Assembly: GCA_963681505.1 (NCBI GenBank)
Contig: OY811984.1
Location: 1,961,772 to 2,025,771, forward strand
Direction of reading: 5' to 3'
Source: Eunapius fragilis
Lineage: Eukaryota > Porifera > Demospongiae > Spongillida > Spongillidae
DNA length: 64,000 bases
The notes beneath the pieces are model-generated. The model worked only from the letters and a program-made list of their open reading frames with translations, did no database searches and was not told where the DNA came from. Below, one piece after another: positions 1 to 13,500 of the stretch. Made by a program: the position numbers and the translations under genes. Numbering within the stretch: the first letter of the stretch is position 1; every line of letters starts with the position of its first letter.

Positions 1-124
1 CTACCTCTTCATCTTCATCACTCAAAAGCCACTTTTTGGGAAGATCAGTACTTTCACCCTTACTTTTATCCTTTATTTCATTAGCCACAACACACCAGCC
101 ATTAGTGTCAACAGGGATTGCTAA
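1..124 (-). CDS. Possible minus-strand coding exon at the window edge
   Basis: On the minus strand an open, protein-like stretch reads IPVDTNGWCVVANEIKDKSK and WLLSDEDEEV and runs off the window. An acceptor-like ttag precedes it near 122. It may belong with the basic module at 520-1,060. No family recognised. Confidence 0.35.
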
Positions 125-519
125 CATTCCAGTGCGTACTTTGTCAGCCAACCATTCTTGTGTGCATCTTCAACAACCTTTTCCTGTATGTTTTATTGCT
201 ATTTAGTGTCTTTTCAAGCCTCACACAATACACCCTGCTCTTGGTTCAAAGAGACAAAACCAGAGTCATTAAATTTACATTATACATCAGAATGCTCAGT
301 TATTTCACCACAGTACTTGTTACAGCATACAGTATTACATACATGGACTCACCGTTTAATGTTGACTTCTTATTCTCCAGCACTTGGGAGGCAGTGTTTA
401 GATCAGACCCAGACTATTAAGCCCTTTTAACTGCTCTTCTTGTTTCAGTATGATCAAGGTAGCGTTTGTGCTCACCAACCCGCTTCAGTGGATTCAGGGG
501 ATTTTTGGTACCACCGTGC

Positions 520-1056
520 TCTTTCTGCATCTCGCTTCGATCCCAGGTCTGCGTCGTCTTTTCTTGCTCGCTTCATCTCACGGTCTTTTTCGTACCGCGC
601 CCGTCCAGCGTCTCGCATGGTCATCATCAGAGCTACAGTTTGAAGAGAATATACAAATTAAAATAGGCTGACGAGGGTCTGTATCTTGCTCTTTTCTTGA
701 CTCGATTCACTTCAGGATCTCTTCTATTTCTTTGCTCGCTTCGTTGCAGGGTCTTTTTCGTACCGTGCCCCGTCCAGCGTCTTGAATGGGTCATCAACAT
801 AGCTACAGTAAGAAGCAAGTATATACATGTAGATAGATGTGAAGATACAATTTAAAATAGGATGACGAGGGTCTGTACCTTGCCCTTTTCCTGACCCGAT
901 TCACTTCACGATTTCTTCTATACCGTTGTCGTTCGTCGGCTCACTTCTGCTCAGAATTCGCCTGGTAACGTTTTTCGGCTTTTGCTTTGTTTGCCACCGG
1001 ACTACGTTCATGCTTTGCTCACATTTTACCGATCTCTTTGCGATTTTTTTTTGACG
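520..1056 (-). pseudogene. Minus-strand basic repeat module, duplicated
   Basis: Three related stretches on the minus strand encode Arg/Lys-rich peptides: ADERQRYRRNREVNRVRKRA (about 880-960), NRRDPEVNRVKKRARYRPSS (about 650-760) and a worn copy at 540-620. Such RY-NPE-R repeats occur in N-terminal parts of helicase-type transposon proteins in basal animals. The DNA repeats with a period near 195 bp. At least two stops interrupt the most 5' unit. Either exons of a decayed element gene or a low-complexity relic. Confidence 0.35.
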
Positions 1057-2458
1057 CTTAGACATGTTTCACTACCATATTAGAACACACACTATACAAT
1101 ATGCACACACGAAAAACGAACGCGTGCAAGATCACGTGCTAAGTAAAAACGTGATTCAAATGGTTATTGACCTCCAGGGGCAATACATCGAAGTTCCAAT
1201 AGCAATTTGTATAGACGAAAGCCCGACAACATATGGGTCCAAGCATTTAGTTACGATCCTCATCCATCTGTCCATCCGCAAGTATGCTTCATTTATTATA
1301 AATCGGCAAAAATACACCCACGCACACTCTTTATAAATTTATATCGAAACTGATATAAACAATATAGTTTCAGTATTCACACAGGATGAAACGTCGCATC
1401 GAGCGCTACATTTTGGTGCAAATATCATTTCCCCCCGCTTTTCCTAACTTGAGTTAGGTTTGACGAAAGGAAGGAGAAGGAGAAGAAGAAGAAGGAGAAG
1501 AAGGAGAAAAAAAATGGCGGATTCGAGGGATCGACTATACCGTCTGGAGACAACGGCAGGGTTGCGAACATCGCGCGTTAGACTATAGATGCAGCGTGTT
1601 TTGGGCAGATTTGATAGCGACTGGCAAGTGGCTACGAAGCGTATATTCTTTTTTCTAACGCTCGATCGAAAACCACGCCTACGGAGCCAATCCTACATAG
1701 GACCTACTACCCTGATTGTAAGCCTGGGAACTCGTAGGGGAACAATACGTACTGGTCCCCAGACTATACATCTACGTGAAATGTTGTATTTCTACGCGAA
1801 TCTACGTCAAAATTTCCAACAAAATTGAGCAAGTAGAAAAGTAATTTTGTGGATTGAGGAAGTGGATAAAATAATGGTAGGGGTGGTCAGTAATTGGATG
1901 TGGTTCTGTGAACAGATCAAAAGGTAAGCTGGCAGGTGGGCGTTAGGTCAGCGAGTAATTAGTGCTTACTGCAGACGAAAAGTTCAGCGTGGTCACTTCT
2001 TATGGCAGTATCACAAAGCGTGCTGAAATAGAACCATTCACATGAACGAGCGCAGAATTTGTGGTAGTCTTAATTGATCTTCATCCCATGATTATTCCTG
2101 GTGGTGCAGCCTCATTAGAAGATTGAAAGAGAAGTTCTTGCTGTCTTGCATTCAGTGTGATCAACTTTGGTTCATACCTGTACGGCTGTGCTCACTTGAA
2201 TCACCCCTCACCACTTTCTCGGCCTCAAAGTTTACTTTTCAATGAGTACTCAATTTGCAGGTATTTAGAGATGCATAGTATTGTCATTCTGAGTCAATGA
2301 TCATTTTCAGCAATCAGTAGCATGCTTCATGGCTGATGTTGCCAGCCCATTATTAAGATTTGCCCAGTTGCCAAACGAATTTGACCACACACACATTTAC
2401 ACACACACACACACACACACTCACATCCACACACACCCATGTAACTATTCACACACAA
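1057..2458. other. Intergenic or intronic sequence, nothing recognised
   Basis: A purine-rich run (GAAGGAGAAGAAG type) lies at 1,468-1,515 and a (CA)n microsatellite at 2,390-2,440. Open frames at 1,064-1,336 and 1,589-1,828 look random. Missing upstream RNF213 exons could hide here, but I find none. Confidence 0.5.
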
Positions 2459-2697
2459 CATATCAGGAACTACGATAGTAGTTCCTATATAGGAATTGAC
2501 CCGGGTCGTGAGATCATTAAAAAAAACGCAACCAGCGTACAACTCGCGTACCAAGAAACGGATAGTTTAGCTCTTTGTTCCTATCGAACCAGAAGGCAAA
2601 GACGGTCATTTTAATGTTTTGTTCCAGTCTTCAAACCGTTTGCTTCAAGAGAACAAAAAAGTTCGTGTTTTACCTCGTCCCCAGGCCAAATCTTCTC

Positions 2698-2728
<31 letters not shown>

Positions 2729-2815
2729 TTCTTCTTCTCGGGTGAGTATAACTCGGGATAGGAATGGTTTTAAAGAGCGCCAATTATACCAATCGCTTTA
2801 GAATCTCCTGGAAGG
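2459..2815 (-). repeat. Interspersed repeat with hairpin end (copy 1)
   Basis: It starts at the hairpin AGGAACTACGATAGTAGTTCCT-like end near 2,465 and runs through a (CGT)n stretch (2,698-2,722) to about 2,815. About 75% alike to the copy at 54.7-55.3 kb, and free of the MITE inserted there. The stretch 3,000-3,170 repeats its (CGT)n half in diverged form, so the inner part has been duplicated locally. Confidence 0.75.
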
Positions 2816-3308
2816 ACATCTTCAAGTATTTGAACCTGCGTCAGCAGGTTCAATATAGGATTGATTGAGGAATGATGAATGTCATTAAAATTTTTAAATC
2901 GCGTCGGGAGGGACAACGGAGAAACGGATCACTTATCTCGTTGCAGCAATCGAACGACAACACCAAGATCTACGTTTTCATGCTAGTTTCATGTCATTAA
3001 ACTATGCGCTTCCAAACAAACAAAGAACCTGCTTCTCGTGCCCACTCCCAAAAAAATTGTTCGTCGTCGTCGTCGTCGTCGTCTTCCTTAGGAAGGTATA
3101 ACTCGAGCTACGAACGGTTTTAAAGAACGACAATAGTACCAATCTCTTCAGAATTTACCGGCACGTTATCCTAGCATGTCATTTGGACCATATCACATCT
3201 AGAAAGAAACTACAGCGAGAAATACCCTATTTTGTTGCAAGTTCTATGGCCATCTAGCAAGTTCTAGCAAGTTCTTAATTAAAAAAAAAAAGAATAAAAA
3301 ACTTATGA

Positions 3309-3606
3309 AACAAGTAAATAAAAACATTCTCTAACGAGAAAGTTGGTGGGCATATAGGATTGACAATGTTGGTGTAAAAAGCACGGAAACAAGTGTGACA
3401 GAAATGTTACTGGAAAATTGAAATAGGCCTATATTTAGCCCATTTTCTCAGGCGTGCGCTGCCTAAATGTGACTGGGCTAAATATAGGCCTATTTCAATT
3501 TTCCAGTAACATTTCTGTCACACTTGTTTCCGTGCTTTTTACACCAACATTGTCAATCCTATATGCCCACCAACTTTCTCGTTAGAGAATGTTTTTATTT
3601 ACTTGT
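3309..3606. mobile_element. Fold-back MITE family 1, subfamily A
   Basis: An almost perfect inverted repeat with arms of about 140 bp, beginning ACAAGTAAATAAAAACATTC and AACGAGAAAGTTGGTGGGCA. Marker of the subfamily: GCACGGAAACAAGTGTGACA. Arms this alike mean recent activity or gene conversion. Confidence 0.9.
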
Positions 3607-4344
3607 CTAATACTATAATTTCCATCGTACGTACGTACGTACGTCCGCGTAACTCATTTATATACTCGGCCTAGCGCCTATTGGTTGCTAGGTATGTACG
3701 CGTACCTAGCTACCAATAGAAACGACCACCTCCCACACAAAAGGCGGTCGCAATGACAGCTGGTTTCCACTTTACATATAATATCTAATTTTTTTTTCAA
3801 TATTTCTTGAATTCAAAGTGGGGGGGGAGGAACTGCATAAGTGCCGAAAGAATAAATGCAACGCTATTGTGGTTCACTCTCAAGTCTCATCGTACAGGCC
3901 GAGAACATGTAGTTACTATCTGCAATTGCGCGGGTATGTTATAGAGGTTGCGTAGTAACCGTATGTTAGAACTATATATGCAACATTTGGTAAAACAGCC
4001 GGTAAAAAAAGAGGAGCTAGGAGGTAGACCAACTGTTCATCTGGCAAATGAAAAGCGAGACGAATGACAGCGAGACGAATAATCAACACGTGATTTTTCA
4101 CGGGGACACGCTAGTCATATATAAAGCATACGTAATCATGCGTAGTGTTAAATAGAAGCGTTCCCATGGCGACATTTACGTATATTTAGAATTGTGCAAA
4201 CAAAGAGGAGAGCAGACGACGAGTTAGAATTCTCCCGCGTTCCTTACAGTGATCCCAAACAAAAGCGGGCGTCTGCTCGTGACGGTAATTGAAGCGGAGG
4301 GTGGGAGGGGTGGGGGTGGGTGGGGGCACTAGCCAGTATTAATA
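3607..4344. other. Repeat-derived spacer with a Merlin-like end
   Basis: At 3,829-3,845 a G-run is followed by AACTGCATAAGTGCC, the complement of the left end of the Merlin element at 26.4 kb, so this is the right end of a related, mostly lost element. A GTAC-repeat (CGTACGTACGTACGTACG) is at 3,627. No gene. Confidence 0.5.
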
Positions 4345-4378
4345 ATCGATAAAAAATGATAATTTAAAAATAGAGGAA

Positions 4379-4665
4379 ACAAGTAAAGAAAAACATTCTC
4401 TAACGAGAAAGTTGGTGGATATAGGAATTGGAGGCAATGGTGGTGTTAAAAGGAAGGGAACAAGGTTTTGAGAAAAGGGTAATGAGACAAAAATCCTATA
4501 TTGAGCACGTGTAAATGTAACAGAACCAAAAGAAGTGCTAAATATAGGATTTTTGTCTCATTACCCTTTTCTCAAAACCTTGTTCCCTTCCTTTTAACCC
4601 CACCATTGCCTCCAATTCCTATATCCCACCAACTTTCTCGTTAGAGAATGTTTTTCTTTACTTGT
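4379..4665. mobile_element. Fold-back MITE family 1, subfamily B
   Basis: Same outer 45 bp as subfamily A, but the inner arm carries GGAAGGGAACAAGGTTTTGA and AATGAGACAAAAATCC. It ends only 74 bp before the first visible RNF213 exon. Flank comparison with the 53-54 kb copies suggests the true left end is near 4,345. Confidence 0.88.
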
Positions 4666-4738
4666 ATATGTAATTTGGGATTACACACATGCACAAGAGG
4701 TTTGTACATTTGAAACTGAAACTAGTATTTGTCCGCAG

Positions 4739-7598
4739 GAGGTTGTCCCTGTGCTAAGTACATTCCAGAGTGGAGATGGCCCAGCTCGGGAAGTCTTGGC
4801 CACAGCCAGTACCAGATTGCAGAAGGACTTATCATGGATTCAAGCCTTGAACCCTCAGCAGAAGTTTTGTTGGGTAATTGTGGCTACCTTCTGTTTAAAG
4901 ACTTCTGCCAGTATTACAGCTGACAGCTATGATTGGATCCATTCCAATGACTACATCATCACCCAGTTTGGTCAGGTCTATGCCTCCTACTGCAATGGAA
5001 AGAACATTCCAGAGAGTGAGAGGGTTCTTACTGACACTCTTCCCAAGGACATAGCTTGTTTTCCCAGTGATGATGTCCATAAGTTCTTTGAATGGGTGAG
5101 GAGGATTCAACAGGTGCTATTTGTCTGGCAGGGGAAGGTACAGGAAGGTGATGTCAACTATGATGACATTCTACTGTATGCCTTTAATCAAGCCAAGCTG
5201 TTTCAGATAGGTCAGCTGGTGTGCTGTAGGTCAGCCATAATTGATTCCCAGGATATTAAATCGTTATTGAATAACTATCTTATGCTGTTTGAGAAAGTCA
5301 ATGCTCACCTGATTAAATATATTCCAGGCAATCCAGATGCCAAGTACTGTAGCTTGCCCCAAATTCTTCAGCTATATGGAGTCTCATTTCCCTCCAAGTT
5401 CACAAAACATCTAATGTTGCCAGGAGAGAAGGCTCCTCCAGCAGGAGAGCGGCTGTTATCAATTCCTGCTAACCCCAGTACACATGGCAGCTTTCAACCC
5501 CCAGGTCAGGTGTCTCTTCAAGCAACAACAGCCCTCACAGTGAAAAAGCTTGCAGCAATGGCTAAAGGGCTTGACCAGTTTATTAAGCCTATTCTGGACC
5601 ACATGCATATGTTGGTGTTCTTCAGCCTTCATCAGAGTGAGATCTTCAATAACTACGTCCGTCTCAAACTGAAGGAAGAGTTTTTTGCTATGAAGTCAGC
5701 CTCATCTCTCCACCCATCAATGAGGTCCAGTGTTACCCTCCCATCACTTCAAAAGAGGGAGAAGGGCTCTGAAGATGAACACGTGTCCCTTGAAACCCTG
5801 GGAAAGGCACTGAATGCTACCAGGACATTTCTTGACAGTCTGCTCCAAGGGACAGCAAAATGCTCTGAGATCATTGCTGAAGGTGGAGAACTGAAACTGG
5901 AGAGAATCCTCATTGAAGCAGAGTTCAATACCCTTGCTGCATTTTTCGCCATTGTAGAATCGGTACCCCAAGTTAAGTGCCATGAAGGACTGAAGGGTAT
6001 CTTATGTATGCTTGAACTTTTCCAGTACACTTCGGTACATATTCCAGCCATTCATAGAGTTTGTGGACAGTACAAATTGGAGGGTTGCTTGAAGGACCCC
6101 AGCCTGATAAAACTGGTGAAGTTGGCTGAAGAGGTGGAGGGCAATAGGGATAACCTGATACCTCTGGAGGCAGTGGAGAAGATAGCTATTGTCAAAACTT
6201 CCTTGTGCCTTAACAAACCAGAGGCACAACACAGCCTTGGTTTATTTGCAGATGTAGCTAACAGCGCTGCATTCTACCAGTTTGTCAGAGACAAGAAATT
6301 TGACGGTGAAAATGGCCAGGCAGCATTTGGTCAGCAGTACCAGCTGATCACAGCCCAGCTGCAGCATGAGGAGTACAATGAGAATGTCCTGAACCACCTC
6401 ATTGCTGCCTACAAGTTCATCTTACCATTCATGGACACCAAACAGGGCTTTGATGCGCTGATGGCCAAGGTGACCGGTCTTGATGTCTCTGGCGGGCTTA
6501 AGCAGCTGGAGACTGTCAACTCTAACATCACCCTCATTCGTCTTTGGTTCTCTAGATCTGAGGTTTGTGTTACTGGAAAACTGTATTATGCCTTTATGAA
6601 TGTCTTAATTACAGGGAGATACTCTGCAGAATGTGGCAAAGGATTTGGACTGCATCATTCAGACTGGCCACTACCAGTTTGAGTTTACCTCCAGTGAAGG
6701 CATTGTGATGACTCTGCAGTACTGTCCCGCTGATAGCCTTCAGGTTGCTCTACCAGCCCAGCCATCCAGCCTGGAGGATGGATCTCCCCAGAGGCCACAA
6801 CCTGCAAAGCCAAGTGACAAGGAGGGACTGGGAGGAAAGGAGAGGTGGTCCAAGGAACAGATTGATGACTTTGTGAGGAAGCTGGGCTTCTTGGATGCAG
6901 AGAAAGGAGGAGACAAAATCAAGCACTTTCTCCACTTGAATGAGGTATTTCATGTCTGTGCCAATGGGTTATGCTATCAATTGTTTCTCATTTTTCTTGC
7001 ACCTAGGTTGCCAATAACATGTTGAAGCTGTACATTCAGCTGAGGGACCTTGGGTGTGCTGGCTTCAGCAAAGGGGCAAGGCAAAGTACTGTGCCCTGCA
7101 GCACAGAAGACCCTGACTCATTGGTACTGTATGTAGAGTCCGGGCCGACTGCTGTTTATTCTGTTCTCTGCCCAGGTTCGAAAAATAGAAGCCCAGCTAT
7201 CAGAAATGAAGGATGAGCTGTTGAATCTGCGTAAGGAAAATAACTTGATACTCTTCTTCCACACCCCAAAACTACTGCTACTGTACAAGGAGATAAGCAA
7301 CTGGACATCACTTTCATGCCTGTGTGGTTCAAAGGACATGCTGGATATGAAAGAGAAAATGCAAGGCATGAGCTGCATTATTGAAAGTGAAACAGATTTG
7401 TGTGGACTGAAACATGAGCTATATGCACTTTTAGTGCTACCAGTCTGCAGTACCAATGAGTGGTTTCAGTTTATGCAAAAAGTGTTGCCAGTGTGCAGCA
7501 GGCTAAGTGATAGAGCTGTGAGGCACATTGTGAGGGAAATCAGTGTCTTGTGTGAAAATGACCCAGTAGCGTTTGATGTTATGAAGAATAACGTGGAG
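4739..7598 (+). CDS. RNF213-like gene: N-terminal arm exons
   Basis: Exons are 4739-6562, 6615-6944, 7007-7123 and 7176-7598, all in phase 0. The first is unusually large (608 codons) and carries the arm segment, with the stretch [19 protein letters not shown] typical of the family. The second has a charged, proline-rich patch ([20 protein letters not shown]). The fourth starts with a predicted coiled coil ([21 protein letters not shown]). In mammalian RNF213 this arm is a stalk of helical repeats packed against the AAA ring; I infer the same here. No catalytic motif is seen or expected. The start at 4739 is an acceptor, not a translation start. Confidence 0.85.
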
Positions 7599-10500
7599 GT
7601 AGGTTAACCGGCTGTGTCTCTGATAGCAGCTAACCATGCATGAGTGTTTGCAGGTGGTCCTTAAGCAACAGCAACATGACCTCACAGCCTCACCAATGTG
7701 TGCAGTCAGTGTGTTCCTTTCAGCAGTGCTACTGAACCACTCACTACCAATACACATCAAAGCTGCCATCAAGAAGTCTCTGAGTGTAGCCAGAGTGCCA
7801 ACAGCTCCAGAGGCCTCTCAGGTGTTACATTCATGTCCAGGGTTCACCCAGAAGGAGCTGATCCCTCTGATCTTGAACATTTTCGGTGGTGTCCCCGAGC
7901 CATTCCAGATCTTCCGTTGTCAGGTTTCATCAAAACAGGAGGACCTCGATTTGTTCTTGCAGAGGGCTACCCAGTTTTCAATTTTACACCTTATCCTTGA
8001 AGTAAACAAGCTACCCTTCCATCTTCAGGAGGTGAGCCCTTGGACATATCTGTGATGTGTCATTTCATCACACACCCTCTTCTATCCTGCTCCCCAGCAC
8101 CTGCTGCAGTTTCACATGGTAATGGAACATGGCCAGTTGGAAGAGGAATGCACACGTCCATGTTTGCAGTTTATTGAAACAAAACCCTCCAATTTGAGAG
8201 ACATGCCTTGGATCACCCTAACAGAACACAAAGTGAGTTGGGAGTTATTAGGACAATAGTTCAAAATGAATGTACATGGTAAATGGAAACACTTTGTTCT
8301 TTGATGTGGTGAATTAATTGATTTATGGTTCTGAATCAACTCCTTTTACAGGTCGAACCTGTAATTTTGAAGGTTCCTCGAGACAAGCTCGCTCTGTCAC
8401 TTGTGCAGCTTGTCTATGGAAATGCTGGTACATGTACATGTATATATATGTGTTTGCATGTGCATATATATGATAGGTGTGATATTGTGTGTATGGCATT
8501 GGGTTTGTAGCATGATGATATAATGTCACTTGTCAGGTGATGGGAAGACACATTACATCAAAGGGAAGCTCAGCCAGAGTCCATCATGCTGTACCATTGC
8601 TGTGAACGAGGCCTTCACCCCTCTTGGTGCCATCAGAAGGCTGAGACGTCTGCCTTCTGACCAGAAAGGCTGTGCAGTCTTCTTCAACTTCACACTTCTT
8701 CCTCCCAGTGGGAAAAATGCCCCATTGCTTGACATAAGTGAGGTGAGCCACACCCACCTCTATGTGGGGAGGCATGTCCTAGAATATGAGCATGGCCATG
8801 TGGAGCAACACTGGATGTGATTAATTAACCATTTCTGGATATACATGTTTTATGTGGTTTTTTATTCACATCATCTAAGGTTTCTGAGGATGAAGACAAG
8901 CTAAGTGCTGAGCATGTGTCATATGGTCAGCTAATAGAGGTCATTAGATGGTTCTTCTTTGACCTCCTCATCTTGGGCTATGTTGAGGACAAAGACACTG
9001 GACTGTCCATCCATCTTCCAGGCAGCCTAGGTTGGCTTGTTTACGTGGAGGTGCCTTCTCGAATTGGTATGACCCCTGAGGAAACACTGGAGCAGTTCCT
9101 TGGTGATATCCCCACACTTGGTCTGCTGGGATCACCCCACCTGATACCCAACCAAACCCCTTATGTCATTGACAGTGAGGTGCAGCTAGTGTGCAAGTAC
9201 CTCAAGGCCTACAAGGAGAGGAGGATTGATCGACTTTACAAAAATGGTGGTATGTTTGATTGTGCCCCAATTTGCAACTAATCACACTCTATCTTTGTGT
9301 GCATCATTTGGCAGATATTAATATAAGCAAACACAAGTTTTTGTTGGTTAAATTATGGTGTGGGGTGAAACACATGCTATTCAGTTTGGAACGATTTGCC
9401 AGTTGTCTTGCTATCAATGTCCATCCCCCTTAATGACCTAAGCCAAATAGAAAGAAGCGTTCATATGGCTTTTTGTGTTAATCTACATGTAGGTGTAGTG
9501 TCAAAATCACAACAATTAAGCACCACCAGACCATCCATGGTACCAGTGCATGTCATTGTGTGAAATTCAAAACCCATTTAGTAGTTTATAGTTTTGGTTT
9601 GAGTTCTGTATCTGTATCGAAAATCTGTTCGCATAGAGAAAAGTATGGATTTGGGAGGGAAGCACTGTAAATTTTGAAGATAAAACTTATAAGCCCACCC
9701 TCCGCCCCCATTGAAAACATGGCTCATGTTTAAATGCCCATTCCTCATAATCATGAACAATTCTGCGTATCTTTTTTCAGTAGGGTATCATTTTACTAAT
9801 CAAATTTGTAGAGACATTGCAGTTGCGCAAGTTTTAACACGAGCCTTTCTTGGAGGAGGGGGGGTATAATTTTTATAGTGATAACATTATTACCCCAGAA
9901 GCCCGATTTTGCTGGACATTGACCCAAATAAAAGACCCTCTATAAAATAGGAATTGACCTGGATTATGGATTATTAATTACGAGAACGTGGATTGCAAGT
10001 TATTGATAATTAGTAGTAGTTTAGTAACAATAACAATAGCCCAGGTAAGAGTTCTCTATTTTTAGCCATCCATGCACAATAGTTAGTTTATTTACATCCC
10101 CATCGGCAGATCACCTGGTAAAGTTCAGCACTGACCCTAGTGTTAAAAAAGATGAGTGTAACAGACTGCTCAATGAGTTTATGGTGGAACACATCAAAGC
10201 CAGAAAAATCACACAACATTTGTTCATCACGTGAGTTAGTGAATTCTGTGGTTTTTGTTCAGCTATCTATCTTTATAATAACATTCAGCTTTTGTGATGG
10301 GGTTGCTTATTTCAGCCTTCAGCTAGAAAATTAAAATTAAATGAAAACACCTACGATTTATGTATGCATGTACATGTACACTACTGCACATACAGTAAAA
10401 GGAGTGGGTGCCTTTCTTTAAAAAGAAATCTTAAATTAAGAACATCACATTCATTTATTGAATCTTTGTTGTAAGGTACGTAGATATAAAACTTGTGAAT

Positions 10501-13500
10501 TACAAGGAAAAAAAAAGTTTGTACAAACTATTAGCATTCTGGTTCCCTTCCCTGACACATGTAGGTACCTGAGTATCAGATGTCATTTTCTAGACAACCT
10601 TCCTGCTTTCAACTACAACGTTGGGGTGGGTGAATATAAAAAGAACAGTCTTGGTAAATCTGTGGCCACAAATACCCGAGAATTGGGGTCTTCCCTCATG
10701 GAAATCATGTTGAAGGAAGTTAGTGATTTTTGTGATCCATCAATCAAAGAGAACTGGTCCCTTAATCCTCATCAGCAGGTTAGACAGAGGGTTCGTGGTT
10801 CATTCTGTGCTGGTAATCCCCCTCCCCCTTTGCAGTTGATATATGACATTAAAGATGGAGGTGCCAGTCTTGATCTTATCACTCTTCATGCTGACAAGAT
10901 GACACAGGCTGAAAGAACCAAATTTATCAAAATAGGAGTGAATGTCCCTTCAATGATGTAGGTTTTTGTTTGGATTACTGTGATGTACTAGGTTACATGT
11001 ATTAACCTTCAATGATTGACAGGATGATGCACTCCAGAGAAGTCCTGGACAAGTACCTGTCTAGAGCTCTCAATGTTGAGCTCAAAGATGGCCGACTGAA
11101 GCCCATAGATGATGCCGGCTATGTCCTTACCTTGGACTACACCCTGAAGATGCTCAACATCCATGAGCGCTACAGATGTGGGGTGCCTGTGATCATTGAA
11201 GGGGAGACTGGTGTGGGCAAGACTGCCCTCGTGCAGATGTTGTCAGTCCTCTGGAACCACTCCCTTCTGAGCAGTTGGAACAAAGAAAAGGGCCGAATCC
11301 ATGATGTACTTAGAAGGAGGATAGGGGATCTCTCAAAATGTTTTTATGAGGCCTATGGGGTAAGTGTTGTGTTCATGTGGGAGCAGTGATGACTATTCAT
11401 ACCTAAACAGAGATGTGTGCAGCTAATAAGCCAGCTGTCAGAGGAGAAAGCTGTCACCAATGAAGACATGCTTCTGTTGTGTAACTTACCTGGCTCAGCC
11501 AAGTCCCCTCATGTACTGTACTCATATCTGAGGCAGCACCTACTTGGGATGAGGCACCTCCCAGTTGTCAAACTTCTGGTAACCAAGGAGAAGGAAGATC
11601 TGAACACGTTGTTCCAGGAGCTTGAAGCACAAGACACTGCTGAGGTGAGTACTTCTGTACCTGAAAATTGTCTTGCATTTTTACAATTCGCCTGTTGCGT
11701 TATTCTGCTGCCGGATAACATGCAGTTGGATGCTATGCTTTTGATTTTTGTGCAGTTTCTCATATATTTGTGTCCTGATCTGAGTGCGACATTAGCGCAC
11801 AATGTTAAAAGAATGTTAATGGTTTACAAAATACACTTTCCTGAATAATTATTATAATTCTTTCTTACAGTCCTTGCAGGGGTTTATTTGTTGATGCTCT
11901 TACTATGGGCAACCAAAATATGATATGTGTTATGCTTTATGTCCTGAATATGTGTGACATTAACTCCCCAAAAAGTTTAATAATGTTAATGGTTTACAAT
12001 AATACAATTTCGTCCTACTGTAACTCTCTTCTTACCGACCTTGCAGGGGGGTTTATTTGGTATCACATTGATGTTCTTAAGGTGCAACCACAATGTTTTT
12101 GAAGGAGGTAAAAGAATGCGTTTATGACATGGTTTACAATATCAAGGTCACTTGCAGATTGAAACTCTGCTCCTTTTCGAAAGCCATTCTTTGTCATTTT
12201 TGCAAAGAAAATGATATTATGCAAGGCACATTTTTAGTTTGTGGACATGTCATGTACACCGTGCATACACTTTAACTTGTCACTACTTGCCAGGGTAACG
12301 TATGCAATCCTCACATAACTGCAGCAGTCTTTCAATTAGGTAGTTGTAAATTTCTATTGTGTTTAGGCCACTGCTAAAGTCCTGCAAGCTGTATACTTCG
12401 CTCAACTAAAACCAACATTTTATAAAGTCAACATCCATGCGGGTAAGTGTGTTGATATATGCACTGAGTCCTACAAGTCAAAAGTAGGCACATACTCGCA
12501 CATGTACATGCATGCACATGTGCACATGCACACACAAACACATTTCACCCACACTTCCAGCCCTCACTCCACTTGATATTCATGAGTTGCTGAAACCTGC
12601 TTTTGATCAGGCCAGAGAGCTCCAGATGCAGTCAAACATCAGATGTTTATCTGAGATAATTCCGTTTGTTACAGTACGTCATTTTCCTCAAATAATATTC
12701 ATTGTGAGATGCACCTCTCCACAACTAGGTGTTCCTTGATGAGGTGAATACTTCTTCATGCCTTGGGCTGCTCAAAGAAGTCATCATAGATAGAACATTG
12801 GATGGAGAGGTGAGCTGTTGGTATACTTTAACACCACCTTTGACATGATGTCTCCTATTAAGCCCATTCCCAGCAACCTGTTTGTTGTGGCAGCTTGTAA
12901 TCCTCACCGTGGGAACAGCTTGGCATCACATGAGCAGGACAGGTGGCTGAGAGGCCCCGTAGGAAAATAATTTAAGCGTACCGCGATAAATCACGATACA
13001 ACCGCTTAACTGCGTTATTGCGCGACGCGGTTAATTAAATCACGATTTATCGCTGTTATTGGGACTCAACGCGATCGCGCGATCAAGTCACAGTTGGACG
13101 AAGTAAAGCGGTTTACAAATCCAGCTGATGCAGACTCCATGAACTAAGAAATTCTACTCAGCTCATGAGCAAGTAAAAATCAGAACCTGAGAACATGTAT
13201 AGTTCGATACCTCTGCCGACCTCATAAGTTTCAGTGCGCTATATTTGGAGCGCACTCGTATTCACACTACAGAACATTTATAGTGACAACTTTGTCGTAC
13301 CTTCAGTTCGATTTTATGTATTTTTAGCATGCAATGATGTGTCTTTACGCTTCAGTGTTTTTTTTTTTTCATATGCATGTCTTACAGGTGTTGAATGCAT
13401 ATATACACATTCTGGCTAATGAGTTATGGGGGCTCTATCCATTATTATCACTTTGGACAGGTTTCCATATTGAGAGAAGGACATGTTCCAGTTCCGTCAG

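Noticed and set aside
3620-3640. CGTACGTACGTACGTACG as a possible regulatory site
   Set aside because: It is a simple tandem tetranucleotide next to a MITE, with nothing to suggest function.
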